From the NCBI GenBank assembly GCA_009694045.1, contig SHVY01000005.1, forward strand, positions 22,178 through 86,177: DNA of 64,000 nt, given 5' to 3'. Below, in pieces: positions 1 through 11,106 of the stretch. The stretch's first letter is position 1, and each line of letters starts with the position of its first letter. The notes beneath the pieces were generated by a model. It did not search any database. It worked only from the letters and a program-made list of their open reading frames with translations, and was not told the DNA's origin. The DNA comes from Alphaproteobacteria bacterium (GTDB lineage: Bacteria; Pseudomonadota; Alphaproteobacteria; SP197). A program made the position numbers and the translations under genes.

Positions 1-2348
<2,348 letters not shown>

Positions 2349-2432
2349 TGCCTCGCGAGGCCGCAAAGTCGCCCCATTGGTCGTTTAGGAACCGCATTCT
2401 CACCGGCGCTTGCAGGGAACGGCTCCTACCCC

Positions 2433-4427
2433 ATGGCTAAGGCCGAGCTTCGCGCCGACCCGAATGTCCGTTGGCGAACCGCCCCCACGGCCAAACCCGC
2501 CAAGCGCCGATCGGCGCGGGCCGCGGCGAAGGGTGCCCGGCGACCGTGGCGCCGAATCCTGGGTTTCCTCGTCCGGTGGTTCCTGGTCGCCGTCATCTGG
2601 CTGGCGATCGCGGTCCTGGCCTATGCCGGCTATCTCGCCTACGACCTGCCCGATGTGAGTCGCCTGGGCGAACCGGTGCGCAGCCCCTCGATCCAGATCA
2701 CCACGGCCGATGGGGCGGTCATCAGCCGGATCGGCGCGACCTATGGCCCCCGGCTCGACTACGAGGCGATCTCGCCCTGGCTGGTGAAGGCCGTGGTGGC
2801 GACCGAGGATCGGCGCTTCTTCGAGCACGACGGCATCGACCCGCGGGGTCTCGGCCGCGCCCTGGTCGCGAACCTGCGGGCGGGGCACGTGGTTCAGGGC
2901 GGTTCGACCGTTACCCAGCAGCTCGCCAAGAATCTGTTCCTCACGCCCGAGCGGACCTTCAGCCGCAAGTTCAAGGAGCTGATCCTGGCGTTCTGGCTGG
3001 AAAGCCAGTTCGACAAGCCCGGCCTGATGGCGATCTATCTCAACCGGGTGTATTTCGGCGGCGGCGCCTACGGGGTGGAGGCGGCCGCGCGGCGCTTCTT
3101 CTCCAAATCGGCGGCGGACCTCACCCTGCCCGAGGCGGCGATGCTCGCGGGACTGCTCAAGGCCCCGTCGCGCTATGCGCCCACCCACGATCTCGACGCG
3201 GCGCGCGCCCGGGCCGCCCTGGTGCTCGACAACATGGCGACCATCGGGCTGATCGCTGCCGCCGATCTGGCGGCGGCCAAGGCTTCGCCAGCCGATCTCC
3301 GCGCGCCGCCGTCCACCGGCGAAGGCGGGCGCTACTTCGCCGACTGGGTGATGGAGGACCTGGGCGGGTTCGTCGGACCCAATCCCGTCGATCTCACGGT
3401 GGTCACGACCCTCGACGCTCGGGTCCAGCGGCTGGCCGAGGAGGCGATCGCGGCCGAGCTCGCCGCCCATGGCGATGCGCAACGCGTCGGGCAGATCGCC
3501 GCCGTGGTGATGGCGCCGGACGGGGCCGTGCTCGCCATGGTCGGCGGGCGCGACTATGGCGAAAGCCAGTTCAACCGTGCGACCCAGGCCCTGCGGCAGC
3601 CCGGCTCGGCGTTCAAGCTCTTCGTCTTCCTGGCCGGGCTCGAGGCCGGCCTCCGCCCCGAATCGCGGTTCGTCGACGGACCGCTGTCGATCAACGGCTT
3701 CGCACCGCGCAACTACGACGACAAGTACCTGGGCGAGGTCAGCCTCGCCGAGGCGCTGGCCCGCTCGCTCAACAGCGTCGCCGCCCAGGTCGCCTGGAAG
3801 GTCGGGGTCGACGAGGTGATCGGCGTGGCCCGGCGGCTGGGAGTGACCGCGCCCCTCCGCCGCGACCTGAGCCTGTCGCTGGGCGCCTCCGAGGTGACCC
3901 TCATGGAGCTGACGGCGGCCTACGGAGCCCTGGCGAACGGCGGCCGCGCGGTCCTACCCTATGGCATCGCCCAAGTGCAGGATACCAACGGCCGGGTCCT
4001 CTATCGTCGCGCAGGCTCGGGCGGCAGCGAAGTGATCGATCCCCAGACCCGCGCGCGGATGATCCGGATGCTGGCCGACGTGATCGCCGGCGGCACCGGC
4101 ACCGCCGCCCGCATCGACTGGCCGGTGGCCGGCAAGACCGGGACGAGTGAAGGCTACCGCGACGCCTGGTTCGTCGGGTTCACCCGGGGTCTCGTCGCCG
4201 GGGTCTGGGTCGGCAACGACGACAACAGCCCGATGAAGGCGGTCACCGGCGGCGGGATCCCCGCCCGGGTCTGGTCGGGAATGATGGCGGGGGCGATGGC
4301 CGGGCGACCGCCGGAACCACTGTTCGAGGAGGATTTTCCGTCGCTGCTCGACGAATTTATCGCCGAGCTCGGCCTCGGTGAGGAGACTTTCGCGGCTGTT
4401 CCCGCCGCCAAGAAACGCGACCGATAG
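2433..4427 (+). CDS. Class A penicillin-binding protein (PBP1A-like)
   Basis: Bifunctional peptidoglycan synthase of the inner membrane that polymerises and cross-links glycan strands in the periplasm. A basic cytoplasmic N-terminus (residues 1-41) precedes one transmembrane helix (about 42-70). The GT51 glycosyltransferase domain has EDRRFFEHDG at about 125 with the catalytic Glu, and GGSTVTQQLAKNLFL. The transpeptidase domain carries SAFK at 392-395 as the acylated-Ser motif, then SLN, then KTGTSEG. At 664 residues it is shorter than PBP1A proteins of 750-850 residues and lacks their inserted OB-fold, resembling PBP1C/2D-type enzymes. It converges with the MoaD-like gene, with 4 bases between the two stop codons. 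Confidence 0.93.
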   Translation: MAKAELRADPNVRWRTAPTAKPAKRRSARAAAKGARRPWRRILGFLVRWFLVAVIWLAIAVLAYAGYLAYDLPDVSRLGEPVRSPSIQITTADGAVISRIGATYGPRLDYEAISPWLVKAVVATEDRRFFEHDGIDPRGLGRALVANLRAGHVVQGGSTVTQQLAKNLFLTPERTFSRKFKELILAFWLESQFDKPGLMAIYLNRVYFGGGAYGVEAAARRFFSKSAADLTLPEAAMLAGLLKAPSRYAPTHDLDAARARAALVLDNMATIGLIAAADLAAAKASPADLRAPPSTGEGGRYFADWVMEDLGGFVGPNPVDLTVVTTLDARVQRLAEEAIAAELAAHGDAQRVGQIAAVVMAPDGAVLAMVGGRDYGESQFNRATQALRQPGSAFKLFVFLAGLEAGLRPESRFVDGPLSINGFAPRNYDDKYLGEVSLAEALARSLNSVAAQVAWKVGVDEVIGVARRLGVTAPLRRDLSLSLGASEVTLMELTAAYGALANGGRAVLPYGIAQVQDTNGRVLYRRAGSGGSEVIDPQTRARMIRMLADVIAGGTGTAARIDWPVAGKTGTSEGYRDAWFVGFTRGLVAGVWVGNDDNSPMKAVTGGGIPARVWSGMMAGAMAGRPPEPLFEEDFPSLLDEFIAELGLGEETFAAVPAAKKRDR

Positions 4428-4431
4428 GGCT

Positions 4432-4674
4432 TTACCCGCCGGCCATCGGCGGCAGGATGAACACCTCGCTGTCCGGCTTCACCGCGGCGAACCATTGGTT
4501 CCGGTAGATCTGGCCGTCGACCGCGACCGCCACCCGATCGAGAATTGGCAGCAGGCTCGGGTAGACCTCGCCGACGCGATCCAACACCTCGCGGATGGTC
4601 TTGGCATCGACCTCGAGCACCGGCGTGTTGCCGGCCAGCGATTTCAACGTGCCCCCCAGCATCACCCGGGCCAT
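4432..4674 (-). CDS. MoaD/ThiS-family sulfur carrier protein
   Basis: An 80-residue beta-grasp protein ending in PPMAGG. The C-terminal Gly-Gly is the site adenylated and thiocarboxylated in MoaD (molybdopterin synthase small subunit) and ThiS. It is the last gene on the minus strand after the three subunits of a molybdenum hydroxylase, which suggests a role in supplying or modifying its molybdenum cofactor. It could equally be a general MoaD paralogue or a carrier for another sulfur transfer. No MoaE or MoeB partner is present in the window. The family call is firm; the specific role is inferred from position. Confidence 0.8.
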   Translation of the reverse strand: MARVMLGGTLKSLAGNTPVLEVDAKTIREVLDRVGEVYPSLLPILDRVAVAVDGQIYRNQWFAAVKPDSEVFILPPMAGG

Positions 4675-4694
4675 GGGGAACCCCCTTTCCTCGA

Positions 4695-4717
4695 CCCCCT
4701 CCCGGACGGGGAGGGGG
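4695..4717. terminator. GC-rich hairpin between XDH operon and MoaD-like gene
   Basis: Perfect 9-bp stem CCCCCTCCC / GGGAGGGGG around the 5-base loop GGACG. There is no U-run on either strand, so intrinsic termination is uncertain. It lies in the 69-base gap between the molybdopterin subunit and the MoaD-like gene and may modulate read-through or stabilise the mRNA end. Confidence 0.35.
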
Positions 4718-4743
4718 CGTTCAGGGGTGGAGCGGACGGTCGC

Positions 4744-7014
4744 CTAATCGGCGGCCTTCTTCAGCCTCGAATCGAGGGCGTGCACGATCCGCGGCGGCGA
4801 CATCGGCAGCTCGAGCATGCGCACGCCGATGGCGGCCGAGACCGCGTTGGCGATGGCGCCCATGGGCGGCACGATCGAGGTTTCGCCGACGCCTCGCACC
4901 CCATAGGGATGCTTCGGGTTGGCGACCTCGACGATGATCGTGTCGATCATCGGGCAGTCGGACGCGACCGGGATGCGGTAGTCGAGGAAGCCCGCGTTCT
5001 GCAGCCGGCCGTCCTTGCCGTAGATGTACTCCTCGTTGAGCGCCCAACCGATGCCCTGTGCGGCCCCGCCCTGGAACTGACCCTCAACGTAGGAGGGGTG
5101 GATCGCCTTGCCGGCGTCCTGGGCGATCGTGTAGCGCAGCACCCGGGTGTAGCCGGTCTCCGGGTCCACCTCGACGTCGCAGAGGTGGGTCGCGAAGCTG
5201 ACCCCGGCCCCGTCGGCGTTGATCTCGTGATGCCCGGCAAGCGGCCCACCGGTGGAATGCGACGCGGCCGCGATCTCCTTGAACGACATCGGCTTGAAGT
5301 TGCCGGCGTTGGACCCGGCCGGCTTCGCCTGGCCGTCTTCCCAGGTGACGGCGTCCGCGGAAATGCCCCAGGTCTTGGCCGCCCGGGCGCACATCTTCTT
5401 GATCACCTCCCGCGCCGCCATGATGGTGGCGAGGCCGCTCGCGAAGGTGACCCGGCTGCCGTCGGTCACGTCATTGTAGCCGAGCGAGGAGGTGTCGGCG
5501 ACGATGGTCCGCACCTGTTCGTAGCCGATGCCCAGTTCCTCGGCGGCCATCAGGCACATCGAGGCGCGGCTGCCGCCGATATCCGGGGTGCCGACCGCAA
5601 GCGCCACGGTCCCGTCCAGGTTGACGTTGAGCGTCGTGCAGGTCTGGCCCGCGAAGTTGAACCAAAACCCGGAGGCGAGGCCGCGGCCCTGGTTCGGCCC
5701 CAAGGGTGCCCGGTAGTTCGGGTGTGCCTTGATCGCCTCCAGGGTCTGGATCAGGCCGATCGGGCCGAAGGTCGGTCCGTAGGCGGACTTGGTGCCCTGC
5801 TTGGCCGCGTTCTTCAGGCGGAAGTCCACGGGATCCATGCGGATCTTCTTGGCCAGCTCGTCGATCACGCTTTCCACCGCGAACGCCGCCATGGGTGCGC
5901 CGGGCGCGCGATAGGCCGCCTGCTTTGGGCGGTTGGTGATCACGTCGTAGCCGACGGCCTTGACGTTCTCCAGGTCGTAGCAGGCGAAGGCGGTCATCGC
6001 CCCGAGCTCGACCGGCGATCCGGGGAAGGCGCCCCCCTGGTACCGCAGATCGGCCTCGGCGGCCGTGATGCGGCCATCGCGGGTGGTGCCGACCTTGATG
6101 CGCATGCTGGTGCTCGAGGTCGGCCCGGTGGCGCGGAAGACCTCGTTCCGGGTCATCACCATCTTCACCGGCCGGCCCGACTTGCGCGACAGCGCGAGCG
6201 CCACGGGCTCGATGAACACGGTGGTCTTGCCGCCGAACCCGCCGCCGATCTCGGACGCGGTGACCCGCAGCTTGGAGATATCGAGACCCAGCAGATCGGC
6301 GCAGGTGTTGCGGATCATGTAGTGACCCTGGGTGCAGACCCAGATCTCGCCCTGGCCGTCGGGGCCGAGATTCGCGAGGCAGGCGTGTGGCTCGATGTAG
6401 CCCTGGTGCGTCGCCTCGGTCTTGAACGACCGTTCGACGACGACGTCGGCCTTGGCGAAGCCGGCCTTAATGTCGCCCAGAGCGAATTCGCAGCGGCTGG
6501 CGACGTTCGACGGCTTGGTCGGCTTCGGCTCCACGTTATTGGTGAACATGGTCTTGTCGAGGATCGGGGCGCCGGGCTTCATCGCCTCATCCACGTCGGT
6601 GACGTGGGGCAGCACCTCGTAATCGACCACGATCAGCTTCAAGGCCTTGTCGGCGATCGCGGCGGTGGTAGCCGCCACGGCGGCCACGGCGTGGCCGTCG
6701 TACAGCGCCTTGTCGCGTGCCATGCAGTTGACCAGCACGTCGCGCAGCGCATCATTGCGGTCCTTGAAGTCGTCGCGGGTGACGACGGCCTTCACGCCCG
6801 CCAGGGCTTCTGCCTTGGCGGTGTTGATCTTGCGGATGCGAGCGTGGGCATGCGGGCTGCGCAGGACCTTGCCGATCAGCATGCCCGGCGCCGATGCGTC
6901 GGCGCCGAAGCGGGCGCGACCGGTGACCTTGTCGACCCCGTCGGGCCGGATCGGCCGGGTGCCGATTTGCTTGAATGTCGTCTTCCTCTGAGCGATATCA
7001 CCCTCAAGCGGCAT
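4744..7014 (-). CDS. Xanthine dehydrogenase-family molybdopterin-binding subunit
   Basis: Large catalytic subunit of a molybdenum hydroxylase, 756 residues, expected to bind molybdopterin cytosine dinucleotide and hydroxylate an aromatic, heterocyclic or aldehyde substrate. Family landmarks include RPDGVDKVTGRARFGAD near the start, EIGGGFGGKT, AYRAPGAP, GQFQGGAAQGIGWAL and the catalytic-Glu motif RGVGET near the C-terminus. The molybdenum-ligand environment looks complete. Its start overlaps the 3' end of the [2Fe-2S] subunit by 11 bases, so the two are translationally coupled. The separate L/M/S subunits match the CO dehydrogenase / 4-hydroxybenzoyl-CoA reductase layout rather than fused xanthine oxidase. 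The substrate cannot be read from the sequence. Confidence 0.93.
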   Translation of the reverse strand: MPLEGDIAQRKTTFKQIGTRPIRPDGVDKVTGRARFGADASAPGMLIGKVLRSPHAHARIRKINTAKAEALAGVKAVVTRDDFKDRNDALRDVLVNCMARDKALYDGHAVAAVAATTAAIADKALKLIVVDYEVLPHVTDVDEAMKPGAPILDKTMFTNNVEPKPTKPSNVASRCEFALGDIKAGFAKADVVVERSFKTEATHQGYIEPHACLANLGPDGQGEIWVCTQGHYMIRNTCADLLGLDISKLRVTASEIGGGFGGKTTVFIEPVALALSRKSGRPVKMVMTRNEVFRATGPTSSTSMRIKVGTTRDGRITAAEADLRYQGGAFPGSPVELGAMTAFACYDLENVKAVGYDVITNRPKQAAYRAPGAPMAAFAVESVIDELAKKIRMDPVDFRLKNAAKQGTKSAYGPTFGPIGLIQTLEAIKAHPNYRAPLGPNQGRGLASGFWFNFAGQTCTTLNVNLDGTVALAVGTPDIGGSRASMCLMAAEELGIGYEQVRTIVADTSSLGYNDVTDGSRVTFASGLATIMAAREVIKKMCARAAKTWGISADAVTWEDGQAKPAGSNAGNFKPMSFKEIAAASHSTGGPLAGHHEINADGAGVSFATHLCDVEVDPETGYTRVLRYTIAQDAGKAIHPSYVEGQFQGGAAQGIGWALNEEYIYGKDGRLQNAGFLDYRIPVASDCPMIDTIIVEVANPKHPYGVRGVGETSIVPPMGAIANAVSAAIGVRMLELPMSPPRIVHALDSRLKKAAD

Positions 7015-7495
7015 GACGTTTCTCCTGCTTCATCTCGACCGCGGTGGCGAGCACGGCGCGCACGATCTTGTCGTAGCCCGTGCACCGGCAGAGGTTGCCG
7101 GCCAGCCAATAGCGGACCTGGGTCTCGGTGGGGTTCGGTGTCCTTTCGAGGAGCGCGCGGGCAGCCACCAGGAAGCCCGGGGTGCAGATGCCGCATTGCA
7201 GGGCGGCGTGCTCCAGGAACTTCTTCTGCAACGGGTGCAGCTTATCGCCCTTGGCCATGCCCTCGATAGTGCGGATCTTGCGGCCCTCGGCCTCGGCGCC
7301 CAGCACCAAGCAGGAGCACACCAGGCGCCCGTCCAACTCGATGCTGCAGGCGCCGCAATCGCCGGTGCCGCAGCCTTCCTTGGCGCCGGTCAAGCCCAGG
7401 TGGTTGCGCAGAACGTCGAGCAGAGATTCCTGCGGCTCGCAGACGAACTCGACCGAATCGCCGTTGATCGTGGTGGTGACGTGATGACCCGACAT
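7004..7495 (-). CDS. Molybdenum hydroxylase [2Fe-2S] subunit
   Basis: Small iron-sulfur subunit of the molybdenum hydroxylase, 163 residues. The N-terminal plant-type ferredoxin domain has the cluster motif CGTGDCGACSIELDG. The C-terminal four-helix domain has CGICTPGF and NLCRCTGY, which bind the second [2Fe-2S] centre nearest the molybdenum site. It passes electrons from molybdenum to the FAD subunit. The start at 7495 was chosen because its ATG overlaps the TGA of the upstream FAD subunit (ATGA) and the protein then begins at the expected distance from the first cysteine. A longer in-frame extension into the neighbouring gene is spurious. Confidence 0.95.
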   Translation of the reverse strand: MSGHHVTTTINGDSVEFVCEPQESLLDVLRNHLGLTGAKEGCGTGDCGACSIELDGRLVCSCLVLGAEAEGRKIRTIEGMAKGDKLHPLQKKFLEHAALQCGICTPGFLVAARALLERTPNPTETQVRYWLAGNLCRCTGYDKIVRAVLATAVEMKQEKRHAA

Positions 7496-8355
7496 CAGTT
7501 GCCCCTCGCCCTCTTCAATGCCTTTTCCGCCGCGCGCCGTGCCAGCACGCCGGCCACTTTCACGCGAAACTCCTTGGTGCCGCGCTTGTCGTCGATCGGG
7601 TTGCACGCCGCCGATGCCGCCTTCGCCATCTTGGCGAGCGCCGCGGCGTCGACCTTGGTGCCGATCAGCGCATCCGCCGCCGCCTTGACCAGAAGGGGCG
7701 TGGGCGCCACCGCGCCCAAGGAAACCCGGGCCGCCGTGCAGACGCCCTTGGCGTCCAGCGTCAGGCACACCCCGACGCCGACCACGGCGATATCCATCTC
7801 GCTGCGCGGGATGAACCGCAGGTAGGCGTCGCCGGTGCGCGCCGGCCGCGCCGGCAGCACGATTCCGGTGACGATCTCGCCCTTCTTCAGGGATGTCTTG
7901 CCGGGTCCGACGATGATTTTCTCGACCGGCACCTTGCGGCGCCCCTTGGGTCCGGCGATCAGCGCGACGGCACTGGCGGCGATCAACGCCGGCACGCTGT
8001 CGGCGGCGGGCGAACCGTTGCACAGGTTGCCCGCCAGCGTGGCGCGGCCCTGAATCTGGGTCGATCCGATCAGGTTCGCGGCCTCGACGACACCCGGCCA
8101 CATCTTGCGGACCTTGACGTTTTCCCCGATGGCCGCGGCCGGAACCGTGGCGCCCACCCGGAAACCGCCCTTTTCCGGGGCGATCTTGCCGAGTTCGGCG
8201 ATGCGCTTGAGGTCGACGATAAGCTTGGGTTCGACCGTGCCCGAACGGAGCTGGACCAGAACGTCGGTCCCGCCCGCCAGCATGCGGGTCGTCCCGCTGG
8301 CCTTGGCGAGGAGTTTCACGGCCGCGCCGACCGTCTCCGGAGCTTCAAACTGCAT
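7495..8355 (-). CDS. Molybdenum hydroxylase FAD-binding subunit
   Basis: Medium (CoxM/CutM-like) subunit, 286 residues, that carries FAD and hands electrons to the final acceptor. The FAD-binding motifs are AGGTDVLVQ near the N-terminus and TLAGNLCNGSPAAD in the middle. The C-terminal CO-dehydrogenase flavoprotein domain is present. It is the first gene of the minus-strand order FAD, FeS, Mo, MoaD-like. No promoter was recognised in the 98-base gap that separates it from cobK. The reaction class is clear but the physiological substrate is unknown. Confidence 0.93.
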   Translation of the reverse strand: MQFEAPETVGAAVKLLAKASGTTRMLAGGTDVLVQLRSGTVEPKLIVDLKRIAELGKIAPEKGGFRVGATVPAAAIGENVKVRKMWPGVVEAANLIGSTQIQGRATLAGNLCNGSPAADSVPALIAASAVALIAGPKGRRKVPVEKIIVGPGKTSLKKGEIVTGIVLPARPARTGDAYLRFIPRSEMDIAVVGVGVCLTLDAKGVCTAARVSLGAVAPTPLLVKAAADALIGTKVDAAALAKMAKAASAACNPIDDKRGTKEFRVKVAGVLARRAAEKALKRARGN

Positions 8356-8453
8356 GGCGTCCGTCCACCTTGGTGTCCCTCCCTCGCGAATTCGTCTCGG
8401 CCGTTACCGACGGGGCCGAATGAAGCACGCCCATATACCGGATGTCTACCCCG

Positions 8454-9206
8454 TCACTGGCCCCGCAGCCAGGCGATCGCGCTCTCGGGCCCATCGGCCG
8501 TCGGACCCTCGGGTGGCGGTGGGCGGCGGATCATGATGACCGGCAGCCGGAGGTCGCGGGCGGCGGCCAGTTTCGCGGTCCCTTCGTCGCCCCCGCTCGC
8601 CTTGCAGACGATGGTGCCGACGCCGTGCTTCTGGAACAGGGCGATCTCGTCCGCGACGGCGAACGGCCCCCGGCCGATGACGACGACGTAGGTCTTCAGT
8701 GGCAAGACGTTGCGCGGGTCCTCGACCAGGCGGACGACGAATTTGAAGCCCTCGACCTCGAAGAAACTCTTGAGTTCCTTGCGCCCGATCGCCAGGAAGA
8801 CCGTCGGCGGCCGGCCGTTCAGGTCCGCCGCCGCCGCCGCCATGTCGCCCACCATGGTCCAGCGATCGCCCGGGCCCGGCTCCCAGGGGCGACGCACCAA
8901 GGCCAGACTCGGCACGCCGGCCGCCGCCGCTGCGGCCTTGGCGTGGGCCGAGATCTGGGTGGCGAACGGGTGGGTGGCATCGACCAGGGCCGTGATGCCC
9001 TCCGCCCGCAGATAGTCCGCCATCGCCCCGGCGCCGCCGAACCCGCCGCGCCGCAGCCGTCCCGGCACGGGCCTGGGGGCGCGGGTGACCCCGGCGAGGG
9101 ACGTCGTCACCGCTTCGGCGCCGAATGCGGCGCAGGCCAGTTCGGCCAGCCGGGCGGCATCACCGGTTCCGCCGAGGATCAAGATCTTCCGTTCAAGCGC
9201 CGGCAT
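8454..9206 (-). CDS. cobK: Precorrin-6A reductase
   Basis: Reduces precorrin-6A (or the cobalt form) with NADPH during corrin ring synthesis. The 250-residue protein starts with the nucleotide-binding ILILGGTGDAARLAE and contains DATHPFATQIS and the C-terminal VCKASGG typical of CobK/CbiJ. Its start overlaps the end of cbiD by 14 bases, so the two are co-transcribed and coupled. The C-terminus is proline-rich (RRPPPPEG). The CobK versus CbiJ label depends on the pathway branch; CbiD next door hints that a cobalt-precorrin substrate is possible. Confidence 0.92.
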   Translation of the reverse strand: MPALERKILILGGTGDAARLAELACAAFGAEAVTTSLAGVTRAPRPVPGRLRRGGFGGAGAMADYLRAEGITALVDATHPFATQISAHAKAAAAAAGVPSLALVRRPWEPGPGDRWTMVGDMAAAAADLNGRPPTVFLAIGRKELKSFFEVEGFKFVVRLVEDPRNVLPLKTYVVVIGRGPFAVADEIALFQKHGVGTIVCKASGGDEGTAKLAAARDLRLPVIMIRRPPPPEGPTADGPESAIAWLRGQ

Positions 9207-10284
9207 GGGCGATCACCGTCCCGTCTCTATCCACCACCACCACGTCGAGGCGCGTCTCCCCGGAGAGCGTCGCCAACGCCGTCGCTCGGGCGCGGGCGGC
9301 GACTGGGCTGGCGATGTCTACCCCGGCCGCCCTGGCGATGACCAGCGCCTCGCCACCGCCGGCCACCGCCGCGAGGTCGCGAGCCAGGTCCGCATTTTCC
9401 CCCAGATCGCGGGCGAGGCCGGCCAGAAAGGCCGGATCCAATTGGCTGCGGCTGGAATGGAGGTCCAGGTGCCCGGCGGCCAGTTTGGCCATCTTGGCGA
9501 AGCCGCCGGCGATCGTGACGCGCCCGACCGGGTGGCGGCGCAAGTACTTCAGCATGCCGCCGCAGAAATCGCCCATGTCGATCAGCGCGAGGTCGGGCAG
9601 GCCGTACAGCCGCTTGACCGTGGCCTCGGACGTGGTGCCGGTCGCCCCCGCTAGGTGATCGAGGCCGGCGGCGCGGGCCACGTCGATGCCGCGGTGGATG
9701 GCGTGGATCCAGGCCGAGCAGGAATAGGGGATCACGATCCCCGTCGTACCGAGGATCGACAGGCCGCCGACGATGCCAAGCCGCGGGTTCCAGGTCTTGG
9801 CCGCCAGGGCCTCGCCGCCGGGAACCGCGATGGTGATGACGGCGTCGCCGGTTCCGCGATGCCGGGCCGCGAGGTCGGCGACCGCCGCCGCCATCATCCG
9901 CCGCGGCACCGGGTTGATCGCCGGTTCGCCGACCGCGAGGGGCAGTCCGGCACGCGTCACCGTGCCAACCCCCGCGCCGGCGCGGAACCGGACCCCGGTC
10001 CCTGGCGCGGCCAATGTCACGGTGGCGACGATGGTGGCGCCATGGGTTACGTCCGGGTCGTCGCCGGCGTCCTTGACGATCGCGGCCGTAGCCGTGGTTT
10101 CGTCCAACTCGGCCCGGACCAGGGCGAAGCTCGGTTCCTCGCCGCGCGGCAGGGTGATCGTCACCGGATCGGGGAACCGCCCGGTCAGCAGCGCCGTGTA
10201 GGCGGCGACGGTCGCCGCCGTGGCGCAGGCCCCGGTGGTCCAGCCCTTGCGCAGGGGTCCGTTCGGCGGGTTCGTCGCGGTCAT
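9193..10284 (-). CDS. cbiD: Cobalt-precorrin-5B (C1)-methyltransferase
   Basis: Adds the C-1 methyl group and is linked to acyl-chain loss in corrin ring contraction. The 363-residue protein has the CbiD signature LRKGWTTGACATAA at the N-terminus, later KTWNPRLGIVGGLSILGTTGIV, and IDMGDFCGGM towards the C-terminus. CbiD belongs to the cobalt-early (anaerobic-type) route, whereas neighbours cobK, cobA and cobB serve either route. It diverges from cobA across only 48 bases. No B12 riboswitch fits in that gap. Confidence 0.94.
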   Translation of the reverse strand: MTATNPPNGPLRKGWTTGACATAATVAAYTALLTGRFPDPVTITLPRGEEPSFALVRAELDETTATAAIVKDAGDDPDVTHGATIVATVTLAAPGTGVRFRAGAGVGTVTRAGLPLAVGEPAINPVPRRMMAAAVADLAARHRGTGDAVITIAVPGGEALAAKTWNPRLGIVGGLSILGTTGIVIPYSCSAWIHAIHRGIDVARAAGLDHLAGATGTTSEATVKRLYGLPDLALIDMGDFCGGMLKYLRRHPVGRVTIAGGFAKMAKLAAGHLDLHSSRSQLDPAFLAGLARDLGENADLARDLAAVAGGGEALVIARAAGVDIASPVAARARATALATLSGETRLDVVVVDRDGTVIAHAGA

Positions 10285-10332
10285 GATCGGCGGGTTCGGT
10301 TGCGCCGGAATTCTATCGTATAACCTCGCGCC

Positions 10333-11106
10333 ATGGTGGGACCCGCGCTGCCCTTACCCGTCTTCGAGCCCGGTTGGGTGTGGCTGGTGGGCGCCGGGCC
10401 CGGGGACCCGGGGCTTTTGACCTTGCTCGCGGCCCACGCCCTCGCCCAGGCCGACGAGGTGGTGTACGACGCCCTGGTCTCCGACGCGGTACTGGCCCTG
10501 GCGAACCCCGCCGCCAGCCTCGAGTACGCGGGCAAGCGGGGCGGCCGGCCGTCGCGCAAGCAGCCGGACATCAGCGAGCGGCTGATCGCTCTGGCCCGCT
10601 CGGGGCGCCGCGTCCTGCGCTTGAAAGGTGGCGACCCCTTCATCTTCGGGCGCGGCGGCGAAGAGGCGCTGGCGCTCGCGGCCGCGAACGTCCGCTTCCG
10701 CATCGTGCCCGGGATCACCGCCGGGGTCGCCGGACTCGCCTACGCCGGCATCCCCTCCACCCACCGCGATACCAACGCCGCCGTCACCTTCGTCACCGGC
10801 CACGGATCCGGCGGCGACGTGCCCGACGGGTTGGATTGGCCGGCGCTCGCCAAGGCCTCGCCGGTGCTGGTGGTCTACATGGGGCTGAAGCATCTGCCCG
10901 AAATCGCGGCCCGCCTGATCGCCGCCGGCCGCGATCCCGCGACGCCCGTCGCCATCATCGCCAAGGCGACCCTGCCCGATCAACGGGTGCTGGTGACGAC
11001 GCTGGCGGCGGCGGCGGCCGATGTCGCGGCCGCCGGCATCGAGCCGCCGACCATCGTCGCCGTTGGCGAGGTCGTGCGCCTGCGGGCGGCGCTCGCCTGG
11101 CTGTGA
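10333..11106 (+). CDS. cobA: Uroporphyrinogen-III C-methyltransferase
   Basis: SAM-dependent enzyme that methylates uroporphyrinogen III at C-2 and C-7 to precorrin-2, the branch point towards cobalamin. The 257-residue protein carries the tetrapyrrole-methylase motifs LVGAGPGDPGLLT and LKGGDPFIFGRGGEEA. It is a stand-alone methyltransferase, not the CysG fusion. The stop overlaps the GTG start of cobB (GTGA), so the two are translationally coupled. The extension before LVGAGPGDPG is about 17 residues and the upstream ATG has no strong ribosome binding site. Confidence 0.94.
   Translation: MVGPALPLPVFEPGWVWLVGAGPGDPGLLTLLAAHALAQADEVVYDALVSDAVLALANPAASLEYAGKRGGRPSRKQPDISERLIALARSGRRVLRLKGGDPFIFGRGGEEALALAAANVRFRIVPGITAGVAGLAYAGIPSTHRDTNAAVTFVTGHGSGGDVPDGLDWPALAKASPVLVVYMGLKHLPEIAARLIAAGRDPATPVAIIAKATLPDQRVLVTTLAAAAADVAAAGIEPPTIVAVGEVVRLRAALAWL

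Noticed and set aside
2350..2361. Perfect palindrome GCCTCGCGAGGC after gyrB as a terminator
   Set aside because: No loop and no T-run; 12-bp palindromes of this composition arise readily in high-GC DNA.
4378..7269. Long open frame on the plus strand across the molybdenum hydroxylase genes
   Set aside because: Antisense shadow of high-GC coding sequence; its translation has no family motif, while the minus strand encodes an intact enzyme subunit.
10285..10332. Cobalamin riboswitch between cbiD and cobA
   Set aside because: The gap is 48 bases, far too short for the aptamer, and no B12-box-like sequence is seen.
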